A stretch of DNA of 64,000 nucleotides. It comes from Lentzea fradiae (lineage in GTDB: Bacteria; Actinomycetota; Actinomycetes; Mycobacteriales; Pseudonocardiaceae). The stretch covers positions 62,001 to 126,000 of the forward strand of contig NZ_FNCC01000019.1 in assembly GCF_900100955.1 (NCBI RefSeq). The letters are read 5' to 3'. The position numbers and the translations under genes were made by a program. The notes below the pieces were generated by a model that saw only the letters and a program-made list of their open reading frames with translations, ran no database searches and was not told the origin of the DNA. Positions 33,143-40,835 of the stretch are shown piece by piece (the stretch's first letter is position 1; each line of letters starts with the position of its first letter).

Positions 33143-33219
33143 CGTGACGGAAAGCATCGAGGCGCGGCGGTGGACCGGACGTGCGGCGTCCACCCGCGCT
33201 GACGGGGGGAACAGGCGGA

Positions 33220-34458
33220 ATGCGGTTAGGTGAGCTGCACCCGAACCTGCGGCTGCGCATCACCGTGGCGTTCGTCGAGCGGACCCTCAACACGATCATC
33301 ACCCCGCTCATGGCCATCTACCTGGCGAGCGAGGTCGGCGCGGTGCGGGCCGGGCTGCTGGTCGGGGCGGCGGTCGTGCTCGCGGTGGTCGCGAGCCTGC
33401 TCGGCGGACCGGTCGCGGACGGCAGGGGCAGGCGGTTGCCGCTGCTGGTGGGCACGTCCGGCACGGCGGTCGCGTTCCTGGGCATGGCGGCGGCCAGTTC
33501 GCCGTGGTGGGGCTCCGCGGTGGCGGTGTTCGCCTTCTACGTGCTCAACAACGTGGTGTCGAACTTCGCCCTGCCCGCCAACGAGGCGATGATCGTCGAC
33601 GTCACCCCGGTCCGGCACCGCAAGGCGGTCTACACGATCCAGTACTGGACGGTGAACGCCGCGCTCGCGGTGGGCGCGCTGGTCGCGAGCTTCCTCTACA
33701 GCGGGTACTTCACCGCGATGCTGACCGTCGCGGCGGCGGTCGCGGGTGTGGCCGCGCTGGTGAGCCTGAGGTACCTGACCGAGACCATGCCCGAGGCGGA
33801 CGGACGGCCGCGGTTCGGCGAGCTGCTGCGCGGCTACGCCGACGCGCTCAGGGACCGCCTGTTCCTGCGGCTCGTCGCGGGCATGACGTTGTGGCTGGGC
33901 CTGGAAACGCAGCTCGTCGGCTACATCGGTGTGCGCCTCGCGCAGTCGTACCCGCAGCGCCGCGAGTGGCTCGCTCTCGGACCGTGGCACGTCCACCTCA
34001 ACGGGGTGGAGGTGCTGGGCGTGCTGCGCGCCGAGAACACGCTGCTGATCGTGGCGCTGGCGGCGTTCTCCGGACGGCTGGCGCGCGGGCTCGCCGACCG
34101 GCCGCGCGTCTACCTGGGGATCGCCCTGTTCACGACCGGCACCGTGGTCCTCGCCCTCGGCGCCGACCTGGTCGTGCTGATGACCGCGGTGCTGGTGCTG
34201 ACCATCGGCGAGCTGCTGCACATTCCCGTGATGCAGGCGATGCTCGCCGGCCTGGTCCCCGAACACGCGCGCACCCGCTACATGGCGGTGTTCAAGCTCG
34301 ACATCCAGGGCGGCCTGCTGATCTCGGCAGCGGGGATCAGCGCGGGCGCGGTGCTGCCGCCGTGGGGCATGGCGGTGGCGTTCTGCGCGCTCGCCGCTCT
34401 GATCGTGACGTCCTACCGGCCCGTGCTCGCCCGGCAGGCCGTCGTCTCGTCCACATAG
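33220..34458 (+). CDS. MFS transporter
   Basis: A 412-residue membrane protein with about twelve hydrophobic segments. The loop 2-3 signature of the major facilitator family is visible as GGPVADGRGRRLPLLVG near residue 65, and LPANEAMIVDVTPVRHRKAVYT follows in the third to fourth helices. The family fits drug or small-molecule export. The ATG at 33220 replaces a longer GTG-started frame. It heads an operon with the tandem ATP-grasp ligase (28 bases on) and a protein of unknown function, so export or import of the ligase product or substrate is inferred. Its promoter carries two SARP-like heptamer arrays. Confidence 0.85.
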   Translation: MRLGELHPNLRLRITVAFVERTLNTIITPLMAIYLASEVGAVRAGLLVGAAVVLAVVASLLGGPVADGRGRRLPLLVGTSGTAVAFLGMAAASSPWWGSAVAVFAFYVLNNVVSNFALPANEAMIVDVTPVRHRKAVYTIQYWTVNAALAVGALVASFLYSGYFTAMLTVAAAVAGVAALVSLRYLTETMPEADGRPRFGELLRGYADALRDRLFLRLVAGMTLWLGLETQLVGYIGVRLAQSYPQRREWLALGPWHVHLNGVEVLGVLRAENTLLIVALAAFSGRLARGLADRPRVYLGIALFTTGTVVLALGADLVVLMTAVLVLTIGELLHIPVMQAMLAGLVPEHARTRYMAVFKLDIQGGLLISAAGISAGAVLPPWGMAVAFCALAALIVTSYRPVLARQAVVSST

Positions 34459-34486
34459 GACCAAAACGGAGAGAGGGAACGCCGCG

Positions 34487-36916
34487 ATGGCAGTCAAGAG
34501 CATCGGCGACGCCCACGTCGTCGTGCTGAACCGGTGGCGCGACTCTTTCGCCGAGTACGCCCGTTATCTCGACCACGACATCGCCCGCGTCACCTACGTC
34601 ACGACCGATGTCGGCCGGGCCGCCGTGCCCGCCAACGCCCGCGAGGTCGTGATCGTCGAGGACCTCCTCGACCACGCCGCGGTGCGGGTCGCGCTGGAAC
34701 CCGCGGTGCGCGCCCACGGCCGTCCGGAGGCGGTGGTGGCGCTCCAGGAAAGCGACTTCGCCGTAGCGGCGGCGCTGCGGGAGGAGTTCTCCTCGCAGGG
34801 CCGCAAGTCCGCCGATCTCCACCACTTCCTGGACAAGCACGCGATGTTGCTGGCCGCGCAACGGACCGGCGTGCCCGTGCCGCGCTTCGAGCTGGTCACC
34901 GGCTCCGCCGGGCTCACCGCGTTCGCCGCCGAGTCCGGCTGGCCGGTGGTGGTGAAGTCGTTGCAGGGCCGGGCGAGCACGGGGGTCCGGCGGCTCGGCT
35001 CCCCCGACGCCGTCGCCCTGCTGGACCTCCCCCTCGACGCCGAACATCCGCTGGTGGTCCAGGAACACCTGCCACACCGCGTCTTCCACGCCGACGGCGT
35101 GCACCTCGGCGGCGGTGTGCTGGGACCGTGGCGGCTCAACGCCTACCAGAACGTGCCCGGCGCGGCGGCTTTCGGACCGCTGGCCTTCGCTTTGGGAGAG
35201 CCGGTCGGGTCGGTCGAGATCGACGACCCCGCGCTGCTCGCCGAGGCCGAGAAGTTCCTGCGGGTGCTGGTGCCCGGCATGTCCGCCGACCCGTGGGTGT
35301 TCCACCTGGAGCTGTTCCTGACCCCGGACGGCGAGTTCGTGTTCCTGGAGGTCGGCTGCCGGCCGGGCGGCGGTGAGATCCCGTTCGTGTGGCGGGACGT
35401 GCACGGCGTCGACCTGATGGAGTGCGAGTTCTCCTTGCAATGCGGCGAAGTTCCGGACCTCGCGCCGTTCGGCGACGACGAGCCGGTGGCCGGCTGCCTG
35501 CACGTGCCGCTGGACCGGCCCGCACCGTGCCGGGTCGTGACCGCCACCAGCATGGTTTCCGAGGACGGCCCTTACTCCGAGGCGATCCCTTCTGCCGGCT
35601 CCGTCATCCCCCGCACCTCGGGCTCGTACGAGTTCGTCGGCGGCAGGTTCCGGCACCGGGGCACCTCCACCGCAGAGGTCGCCGCACGGGTGATGGCGAC
35701 GGCCGCGAACTACCGGCTGGTGACCGAACCGGTGCGGGTCGCGGTGATCGGCGGACGCGTCGAGATGCTCCAGGCAGCCGCCGACCTCGGCCTGGACGTG
35801 ACGCTGGTGCACTTCCCGGACCGTTGCGACCCCCGCTCGGATGCCTTGTGCGAGAACGTCTTCCGCGTCGACCTGATCGCCGAGCCGGACCGGGTCGTTG
35901 ACCTGCTGCGCCGCGAACACGCCGAGCGGCCGTTCACCAGGGTCCTCACGCTGACCGAGCCGGGTCTGCTGCCCGCCGCGCGGCTCAACGCCGAGTGGGG
36001 ACTGGGCGGCAACAGCGTCGAGACCGTGCGGCTGTTGAAGGACAAGGCACTGATGCGCGACCGGCTCGCCGAAGCCGGCCTCTCGCCCGTCCGGTACCGG
36101 AGCGTGCGCAGCGCGGAGGAGCTGACGGCGTTCCTGGACGAACTGGACGGCGTACCGGCGGTCGTCAAGCCGCTGGACTCGGGCGGCAGCGACGGCGTGA
36201 CGATGATCGCGACGCCGCGGGACGTACCTCGTGCGTGGCGCCAGGTCGAGGAGTCCGGACGGACCGTCGTGCTCGCCGAGGAGTACCTCGACGGGCCGGA
36301 GATCAGCGTCGAGGCGTTCAGCCACGACGGCGTGCACACCGTCGTCGCGCTGACCGACAAGTTCCTGGGCACCGGCTTCATCGAGGTGGGCCACGCGGTG
36401 CCCGCCGACCTCGCCGAACCGGTGCGGCGGCAGGTCTGCGAGCTGACCGTCGCGCTGCTGGACGCGGTCGGCCTGGTCGAAGGGCCGACGCACACGGAGA
36501 TCAAGCTCACCAGGCGCGGGCCGCGCGTCGTGGAGTCGCACAACCGCGTCGGCGGCGACTACATCCCCGACCTCGTCCGGCTCGTCCACGGTGTGGACCT
36601 GGTGCGGCTCGCCGTCGGCGTGCCGCTGGGCCTGATGGCGTGGCGCCCGGAACCGCGGCAGGCCGAGGGCGGCGCGGCGGTGCGGTTCCTCCTCGCCGAG
36701 CCCGGCACCGTCACCGAGGTGACCGCGCCGGAAATGCCGGACCCGGCCGTGTCGCTGACGCTCACCGCGAAGCCCGGCACCGAGGTGCCGCCGCTGCGGT
36801 GGTCCGACGACCGGGTGTGCGGGCACGTGATCGCCACCGGGGCCACCGCCCGCGACGCCGTGGCGCGCTGCGCGGAGACCGTCTCCCGGGTCCGCATCAG
36901 CACCCGCGCGGACTGA
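34487..36916 (+). CDS. tandem ATP-grasp ligase
   Basis: An 809-residue protein of two ATP-grasp units in series. Unit 1 (about 1-400) has FLDKHAMLLAAQRTGVPVPR, WPVVVKSLQGRASTG for nucleotide binding and FLEVGCRPGGGEI with the metal ligands. Unit 2 (about 410-809) has KDKALMRDRLAEAGLSP, AVVKPLDSGGSDGV, LAEEYLDGPEISVE and THTEIKLTRRG then ESHNRVGGD. The second resembles carnosine synthase and BacD-type amino-acid ligases, which join a carboxylate to an amine through an acyl-phosphate. Fused pairs could make two successive amide bonds. In pheganomycin-type pathways a related ligase attaches a non-ribosomal acid to a ribosomal peptide, a possibility here given the peptide gene. Substrates are unknown. 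Confidence 0.85.
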   Translation: MAVKSIGDAHVVVLNRWRDSFAEYARYLDHDIARVTYVTTDVGRAAVPANAREVVIVEDLLDHAAVRVALEPAVRAHGRPEAVVALQESDFAVAAALREEFSSQGRKSADLHHFLDKHAMLLAAQRTGVPVPRFELVTGSAGLTAFAAESGWPVVVKSLQGRASTGVRRLGSPDAVALLDLPLDAEHPLVVQEHLPHRVFHADGVHLGGGVLGPWRLNAYQNVPGAAAFGPLAFALGEPVGSVEIDDPALLAEAEKFLRVLVPGMSADPWVFHLELFLTPDGEFVFLEVGCRPGGGEIPFVWRDVHGVDLMECEFSLQCGEVPDLAPFGDDEPVAGCLHVPLDRPAPCRVVTATSMVSEDGPYSEAIPSAGSVIPRTSGSYEFVGGRFRHRGTSTAEVAARVMATAANYRLVTEPVRVAVIGGRVEMLQAAADLGLDVTLVHFPDRCDPRSDALCENVFRVDLIAEPDRVVDLLRREHAERPFTRVLTLTEPGLLPAARLNAEWGLGGNSVETVRLLKDKALMRDRLAEAGLSPVRYRSVRSAEELTAFLDELDGVPAVVKPLDSGGSDGVTMIATPRDVPRAWRQVEESGRTVVLAEEYLDGPEISVEAFSHDGVHTVVALTDKFLGTGFIEVGHAVPADLAEPVRRQVCELTVALLDAVGLVEGPTHTEIKLTRRGPRVVESHNRVGGDYIPDLVRLVHGVDLVRLAVGVPLGLMAWRPEPRQAEGGAAVRFLLAEPGTVTEVTAPEMPDPAVSLTLTAKPGTEVPPLRWSDDRVCGHVIATGATARDAVARCAETVSRVRISTRAD

Positions 36917-36977
36917 CACCGCCCGCGCACGTCCACGGAGCTCGAAAGCCGATGCCCCCACCGCCGAGAGGTCCGCG

Positions 36978-37685
36978 ATGATCGTCGACCCCGCAGACCC
37001 GAACCGCTTCCTGGTCGAGCTGTCCGACCTGCGCGGGCCGCTGCCCGACCAGGTTCGCCGCCACCGGACCGCCCTGTACGCGGTCGTCGGCTGGGCCCAC
37101 CAGTACCTGGTCAAGCCGCACCCCGACCTCGGCCGCAAAGGCCCGGTCTGCCCGTTCGCGCAAGGCTCCCTGGACAGGGGGCTGCTGTATCTGGCGGTGC
37201 ACCCCGGCCGGCCGGGCGCGGTCACCGAGATCACCGACGCCCTGTCCCGCTACCGGGAGTGGTACCTGGAGCTGCGGGCGACGGCGGGACGCGCCGCCCA
37301 GTACCTGACGTTCCTGGTGCTGTTCCCGGAGAGCGCTTACCGGCTGGTCGACGAGGCCCAGTCGCGGCTCAAGGCCGGCTACGTCGCACAGGGGCTGATG
37401 ATCGGCGAGTTCCACGACGGGCCGCCGCCGAAGGCCGGGCTGTGGAACCCGGAGTTCCGTCCACTGCACAGTCCGGTGCCGATGCTGGCGATCCGGTCGC
37501 TCGTGCCGACGGACTTCCCGTTCCTGCGCGACGACCGGGACTTCGTCGCGGCCTACCTCGACCGCGTCGGACCCGAGGAGGTTCCTTCGCGCTGGCGCGA
37601 CGAGGTGGCCGAGGTCGCCGCCGGGTTCGGCCTGGAGGTGCCGGCAACCACGCCCGTGCAGTCGCGTGGCGACACTCGTGGGTGA
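36978..37685 (+). CDS. protein of unknown function (possibly DUF6875)
   Basis: A 235-residue soluble protein, third in the MFS/ATP-grasp operon. Distinctive segments are GRKGPVCPFAQGSLDRG, LMIGEFH, LWNPEFRPLHSPVPMLAIRSLVPTDFPFL when read in two parts (LWNPEFRPLHSPVP and MLAIRSLVPTDFPFL), and FVAAYLDRVG. The single CPF with nearby His and Glu residues suggests a metal or heme site, but I cannot assign a reaction. Similar proteins occur next to biosynthetic ligases in actinomycetes, by memory only. The start ATG is preceded by GAGAGG. Confidence 0.6.
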   Translation: MIVDPADPNRFLVELSDLRGPLPDQVRRHRTALYAVVGWAHQYLVKPHPDLGRKGPVCPFAQGSLDRGLLYLAVHPGRPGAVTEITDALSRYREWYLELRATAGRAAQYLTFLVLFPESAYRLVDEAQSRLKAGYVAQGLMIGEFHDGPPPKAGLWNPEFRPLHSPVPMLAIRSLVPTDFPFLRDDRDFVAAYLDRVGPEEVPSRWRDEVAEVAAGFGLEVPATTPVQSRGDTRG

Positions 37686-37876
37686 CCACGACCTCGATGC
37701 CACCTCCCGGTGCGTGATGCCGGCCATCCACTTGTACCGCAACGGGTTTCTTTCCCACCCGCACGTGTCCTCCCACTGGCCGTGGTGGACGGCCCCCGCT
37801 CTACTGGACGGGCCGAAGGTGCGGTGATCCGGGCCACCGCTCACGTCGCCCGGAACTGCGGGAAGAGGTGGGTCTC

Positions 37877-38365
37877 ATGGCAATGCGCAGGACGCTGGTC
37901 GCTGTCGTGGTCGCGGGTCTGGTGGCGGTGTGCGCTCCGGCCGCGGGAGCGGAGCAGACGAGGACGGAGGGTCTTGCCGCACAGGACACCGTGGCGGTGA
38001 TCGAAAGCGCGAACGGTTCGGAGGACGTGTGGCTCCAGACGCTCTGGGACACCAAACCGGTCATCGTCGACGACTACCGGGGCAACGACAGGCAGGTCTG
38101 GCGGCTCGGCAGCGGCGACAACCTGATCAGAAACGTGGGGACCGGCCTGTGCGCGGCGGCGATCGGCGGCGTGCTGAAGGGTCGCGAGTGCGACGCGGAC
38201 GATCCCGGTCAGCTGTGGTGGCGCGAGGGCAGCGGCAACTCGAGGGTGTTCGTCAACGACGAGTTCGGCACCTGCCTGGCCTACGACGGGCACGAGCGCA
38301 GCCCGCGCCTGGAGAGGTGCGACCTGTCCGACCGTGACCAGCGCTGGTACGTCAACGAGCAGTAA
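37877..38365 (+). CDS. small secreted ricin-type beta-trefoil lectin
   Basis: GGAAGAGG lies eight bases before the ATG at 37877. The 162-residue product has a signal peptide (MAMRRTLVAVVVAGLVAVCA region, cleavage near PAAGAEQ). One beta-trefoil unit follows, with DDYRGNDRQVWRL, GLCAAAIGG and CDLSDRDQRWYVN, the Q-x-W repeats of ricin B lectins. It has no attached enzyme, so it could bind sugars or the cell wall alone. It stands as a single gene with a terminator behind it and no obvious tie to the clusters on either side. Confidence 0.75.
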   Translation: MAMRRTLVAVVVAGLVAVCAPAAGAEQTRTEGLAAQDTVAVIESANGSEDVWLQTLWDTKPVIVDDYRGNDRQVWRLGSGDNLIRNVGTGLCAAAIGGVLKGRECDADDPGQLWWREGSGNSRVFVNDEFGTCLAYDGHERSPRLERCDLSDRDQRWYVNEQ

Positions 38366-38372
38366 CGCGACC

Positions 38373-38414
38373 GGCGCCGGCCCGGCTTCGCCCCCGCAAC
38401 GCCGAGCCGGCGCC
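38373..38414 (+). terminator. terminator of the lectin gene
   Basis: A 9 bp stem GGCGCCGGC / GCCGGCGCC (38373-38381 with 38406-38414) begins eight bases after the stop codon. The 24-base interior can form further pairs. There is no T tract. Confidence 0.6.
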
Positions 38415-38822
38415 TTCGGCGGCACCGCCCGCCCGGCCACCACCCGGATGACGGAACGCGGGACCCCGCGTTCGCAGTGGGCGACATGAACGGGAGTGCG
38501 GGCGGGGCGGGTTCGTTGCGGACAGCACCCTTCGGAGGCTTCAGTCCATCCACAACGGATTCGCGCTCATGACCGGGCACATCGCCATCGGTCCGGCTCG
38601 GCGTCCGGGCGGACCCGACACCGTCCAAAGTGGATTCTGGTGCTCTCTCTCCGAGGAGACGCCTGCGATCGCCCGGGACGCACGCCCTGCCGAACCAGGC
38701 CCGCTCGTCAGGTGGCGAGACGGCCGCGGAGGGGTGCCACCCATCGCGGTGTCCGGTCCGTTGCCGGTGCGCGTCGGCGTCACCCGAGACGTCACAGGCG
38801 CCCAACGGCCGGCGAGACCGGG
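38415..38822. other. boundary region with two related palindromes
   Basis: Some 400 bases without a credible gene separate the lectin from the MarR gene and probably mark the left border of the pyrrolobenzodiazepine cluster. Two similar elements occur in it: ATCCACAACGGATTC and GTCCAAAGTGGATTC, about 85 bases apart, each with an internal inverted repeat (ATCC/GGAT and TCCA/TGGA). Their role is unknown. Confidence 0.35.
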
Positions 38823-39311
38823 TCAGGCGTCGCGTTCCAACGGGGCTTGGGCGCGGTCGTAGAGGGCGTCCGCGACCTTCTTGCACAGCTCGGCGAAGAT
38901 GCTGCGCTCCCCCGGCGAGAGGACGGAGCCGCTGATGGCCGCCGCGTCCCGGCGGCTGGCGGCGACGCGGTTGAGGAACTGGCGGCCCGCATCCGTCAGG
39001 GTGGTGGTGAGCTCCCTGCGGTCCGTGCCGTCTGCGACCTGCGCGACCAGCTCGCGGTCCTTGAGGAAGCGCAGGGCCTTGGACATGCTTTGCCGCGACA
39101 CGCCGAGGGCCTCACTGAGCTGCGACGGGGTCATCCGGCCCCGCAGACGCAGGTTCTCCAGGACGTCGTACTGCTGCCAGGTGACGTGCTCGGGGTTCGC
39201 TCTGGTGCGCCGCGCCACGAGGACGCACTGGAGGTGGGTCAGCGCGTCTTCCAGCTCGTCCGGTTCCGCCGGCGCGAAAGCGGTGGGGTGTGACTCGCTC
39301 ACGGTGCTCAT
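38823..39311 (-). CDS. MarR-family regulator
   Basis: A 162-residue winged-helix protein. MTPSQLSEALGVSRQSMSKALRFLKDRELV is the recognition helix region, and DRRELTTTLTDAGRQFL the beta-wing. MarR proteins are small-molecule-responsive repressors, usually of their own gene and of resistance or biosynthesis genes. It is downstream of the flavin monooxygenase on the same strand with a 107 bp gap holding a TTTCC-N4-GGAAA palindrome. The same palindrome lies before the uvrA-like resistance gene and in the divergent promoter of the PhzE paralogue, which makes it a candidate regulator of the PBD cluster. Confidence 0.85.
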   Translation of the reverse strand: MSTVSESHPTAFAPAEPDELEDALTHLQCVLVARRTRANPEHVTWQQYDVLENLRLRGRMTPSQLSEALGVSRQSMSKALRFLKDRELVAQVADGTDRRELTTTLTDAGRQFLNRVAASRRDAAAISGSVLSPGERSIFAELCKKVADALYDRAQAPLERDA

Positions 39312-39377
39312 GGGCGCCTCGCAATGCTCCGCTGCCGCCTCCCCGCGAGACCTGACGTCTCCGGGACCACGACACGG

Positions 39378-39391
39378 TTTCCACAGGGAAA
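39378..39391. promoter_or_regulatory. palindromic operator TTTCC-ACAG-GGAAA before marR
   Basis: Perfect five-base arms with a four-base spacer lie 67 bases before the MarR start. The geometry equals that of the sites at 40642-40655 and 61112-61129, so autoregulation plus cluster control is the simple reading. Confidence 0.55.
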
Positions 39392-39418
39392 TAGCTTAAC
39401 ACGAGTCGCACCTTCTGA

Positions 39419-40582
39419 TCAGGACGTTGTCGCCAGCGTGAGGGCGAACCAGTTCCGCACGCGCTCGACGTGGTCCCGGTCGAGCAGGGGCAGGTCGCGG
39501 TGGCTGATGCGGCCGCTGCGGGTCAGCAGGTGCGAGGTGAACTCGCCGGGCGGGAGGCCGATGCGCTCGTCCACGTGCTCGAACCAGTCGCGGCTCACCT
39601 CGGCCACGCGCTGCATCCGCTCCACCGCCGGTTTGCGCTCCGCTTCGTAGGCGGCCAGGGCGTCGGGCAGGTCGCGGTTGTCGGTGAGCGCCATCGCCAG
39701 TGCGACCGCGTCCTCCATCGCGAGCTTGGTGCCGGAACCGATCGAGAAGTGGGTGGTGTGCGCGGCGTCGCCGAGGAGCACCGCGTTCCCGTCGCTCCAG
39801 CGGTCGTTGCGCACAGAGGTGAACCTGCCCCAGCGCGAACCGGTGCAGATCAGCCGGTGGCCGCCGAGGAGACCTTCGTCCGCTTCGAGCAGTGCGGCGA
39901 CGGCGCGCGCGGTGTCCTCCGGGGACCGGCCGGGCTGTTCCAGGCCGCCTGCGCGCAGCACCCGGTCGGTGGTCTCCACGATGAAGGTGCTGTGGCCGGG
40001 GGCGTAGGGGTAGGCGTGCACCTGGAGCGGGCCGTGCGGTGTCTCCACGACGGCGAAGGTGAGCTCGTCGAACATCCGGTCGGTGCCCATCCAGAGGTAG
40101 CGCGAGTCGCGGGGTTCCAGACGGGTGCCGAACGCCTCGGGGCGGCTCGACCTCGTCGCCGACCCGACGCCGTCCGCCGCGACCACGAGGTCGAACTCGG
40201 AGCGCAGCACGGGCAGCGGTGGCGCGGCCGACGCGAAGCGCAGCTCCACCCCGCGGTGCGCGCAGCGCTCGCGCAGCAGCCGCAGCAGCGACCGCCGCCC
40301 GACGGCTGAGAACCGATAGCCGTCGTGCGAAATCGTGCGCCCGCGGTAGCGCACGCCGACGGACTCCCACCGGACGAACCTGTCGATGACGGAGTCGAAC
40401 AGCACGGGGTCGGCGGCCTGGACACCGCCCAGCGCGCCGTCGGAGAACACCACGCCGAAGCCGATCGCATCCTCGGCCTCGCCGCGTTCCCACAGCACGA
40501 CCTCGTGGCCGGGAGCGACCTGCTTGACCAGGGCGGCGAAGTAGAGGCCGCCCGGTCCCCCGCCGATCACCGCGATGCGCAT
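39419..40582 (-). CDS. FAD-dependent aromatic monooxygenase (TomO-like)
   Basis: AAGGAG stands before the ATG at 40582. The 387-residue protein is a group A flavin monooxygenase: GGGPGGLYFAAL for the FAD dinucleotide site, DLVVAADGVGSATR as the DG motif and LLGDAAHTTHFSIGSGTKLAMEDA as the GD motif. It is closest in pattern to salicylyl-CoA 5-hydroxylase and the N-terminal half of 2-aminobenzoyl-CoA monooxygenase, which hydroxylate an activated or free ortho-substituted benzoate. Anthranilate, perhaps while bound to the NRPS carrier, is the inferred substrate. Together with the HpaB pair it would supply the two oxygens of a tomaymycin-type A ring. It is divergent from the PhzE paralogue. Confidence 0.8.
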   Translation of the reverse strand: MRIAVIGGGPGGLYFAALVKQVAPGHEVVLWERGEAEDAIGFGVVFSDGALGGVQAADPVLFDSVIDRFVRWESVGVRYRGRTISHDGYRFSAVGRRSLLRLLRERCAHRGVELRFASAAPPLPVLRSEFDLVVAADGVGSATRSSRPEAFGTRLEPRDSRYLWMGTDRMFDELTFAVVETPHGPLQVHAYPYAPGHSTFIVETTDRVLRAGGLEQPGRSPEDTARAVAALLEADEGLLGGHRLICTGSRWGRFTSVRNDRWSDGNAVLLGDAAHTTHFSIGSGTKLAMEDAVALAMALTDNRDLPDALAAYEAERKPAVERMQRVAEVSRDWFEHVDERIGLPPGEFTSHLLTRSGRISHRDLPLLDRDHVERVRNWFALTLATTS

Positions 40583-40641
40583 CTGCAGCTCCTTCCACTG
40601 GGGTGCGGTTCGCCCCCGGTGGCGCGACGAGGACGCAATCG

Positions 40642-40655
40642 TTACCCCCAGGAAA
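40642..40655. promoter_or_regulatory. palindromic operator TTACC-CCCA-GGAAA
   Basis: One mismatch to the TTTCC-N4-GGAAA element. It lies 60 bases before the monooxygenase start and 180 before the PhzE paralogue, in their shared promoter region, with outer bases G and C extending the symmetry. Confidence 0.45.
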
Positions 40656-40835
40656 CCACTTGTGGGCGAACCGTCGCAACACGACGGCGTCACGCCCTTT
40701 GACTACCCGGACTTCGTTACGTACCTTGGCCAATCGATCGCCGAGATGCGCGCGGCTCCGCAGGATGCTAAGACTTGGTTACCCATCAGCAAACATCTGA
40801 CCCTGCCACTCAGGCTGACCGGGGATGACGACCAC

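Noticed and set aside
33220..34458. MFS transporter as PBD exporter
   Set aside because: It lies outside the PBD cluster beyond a lectin gene and terminator, in an operon with the ATP-grasp ligase and behind SARP-type repeats.
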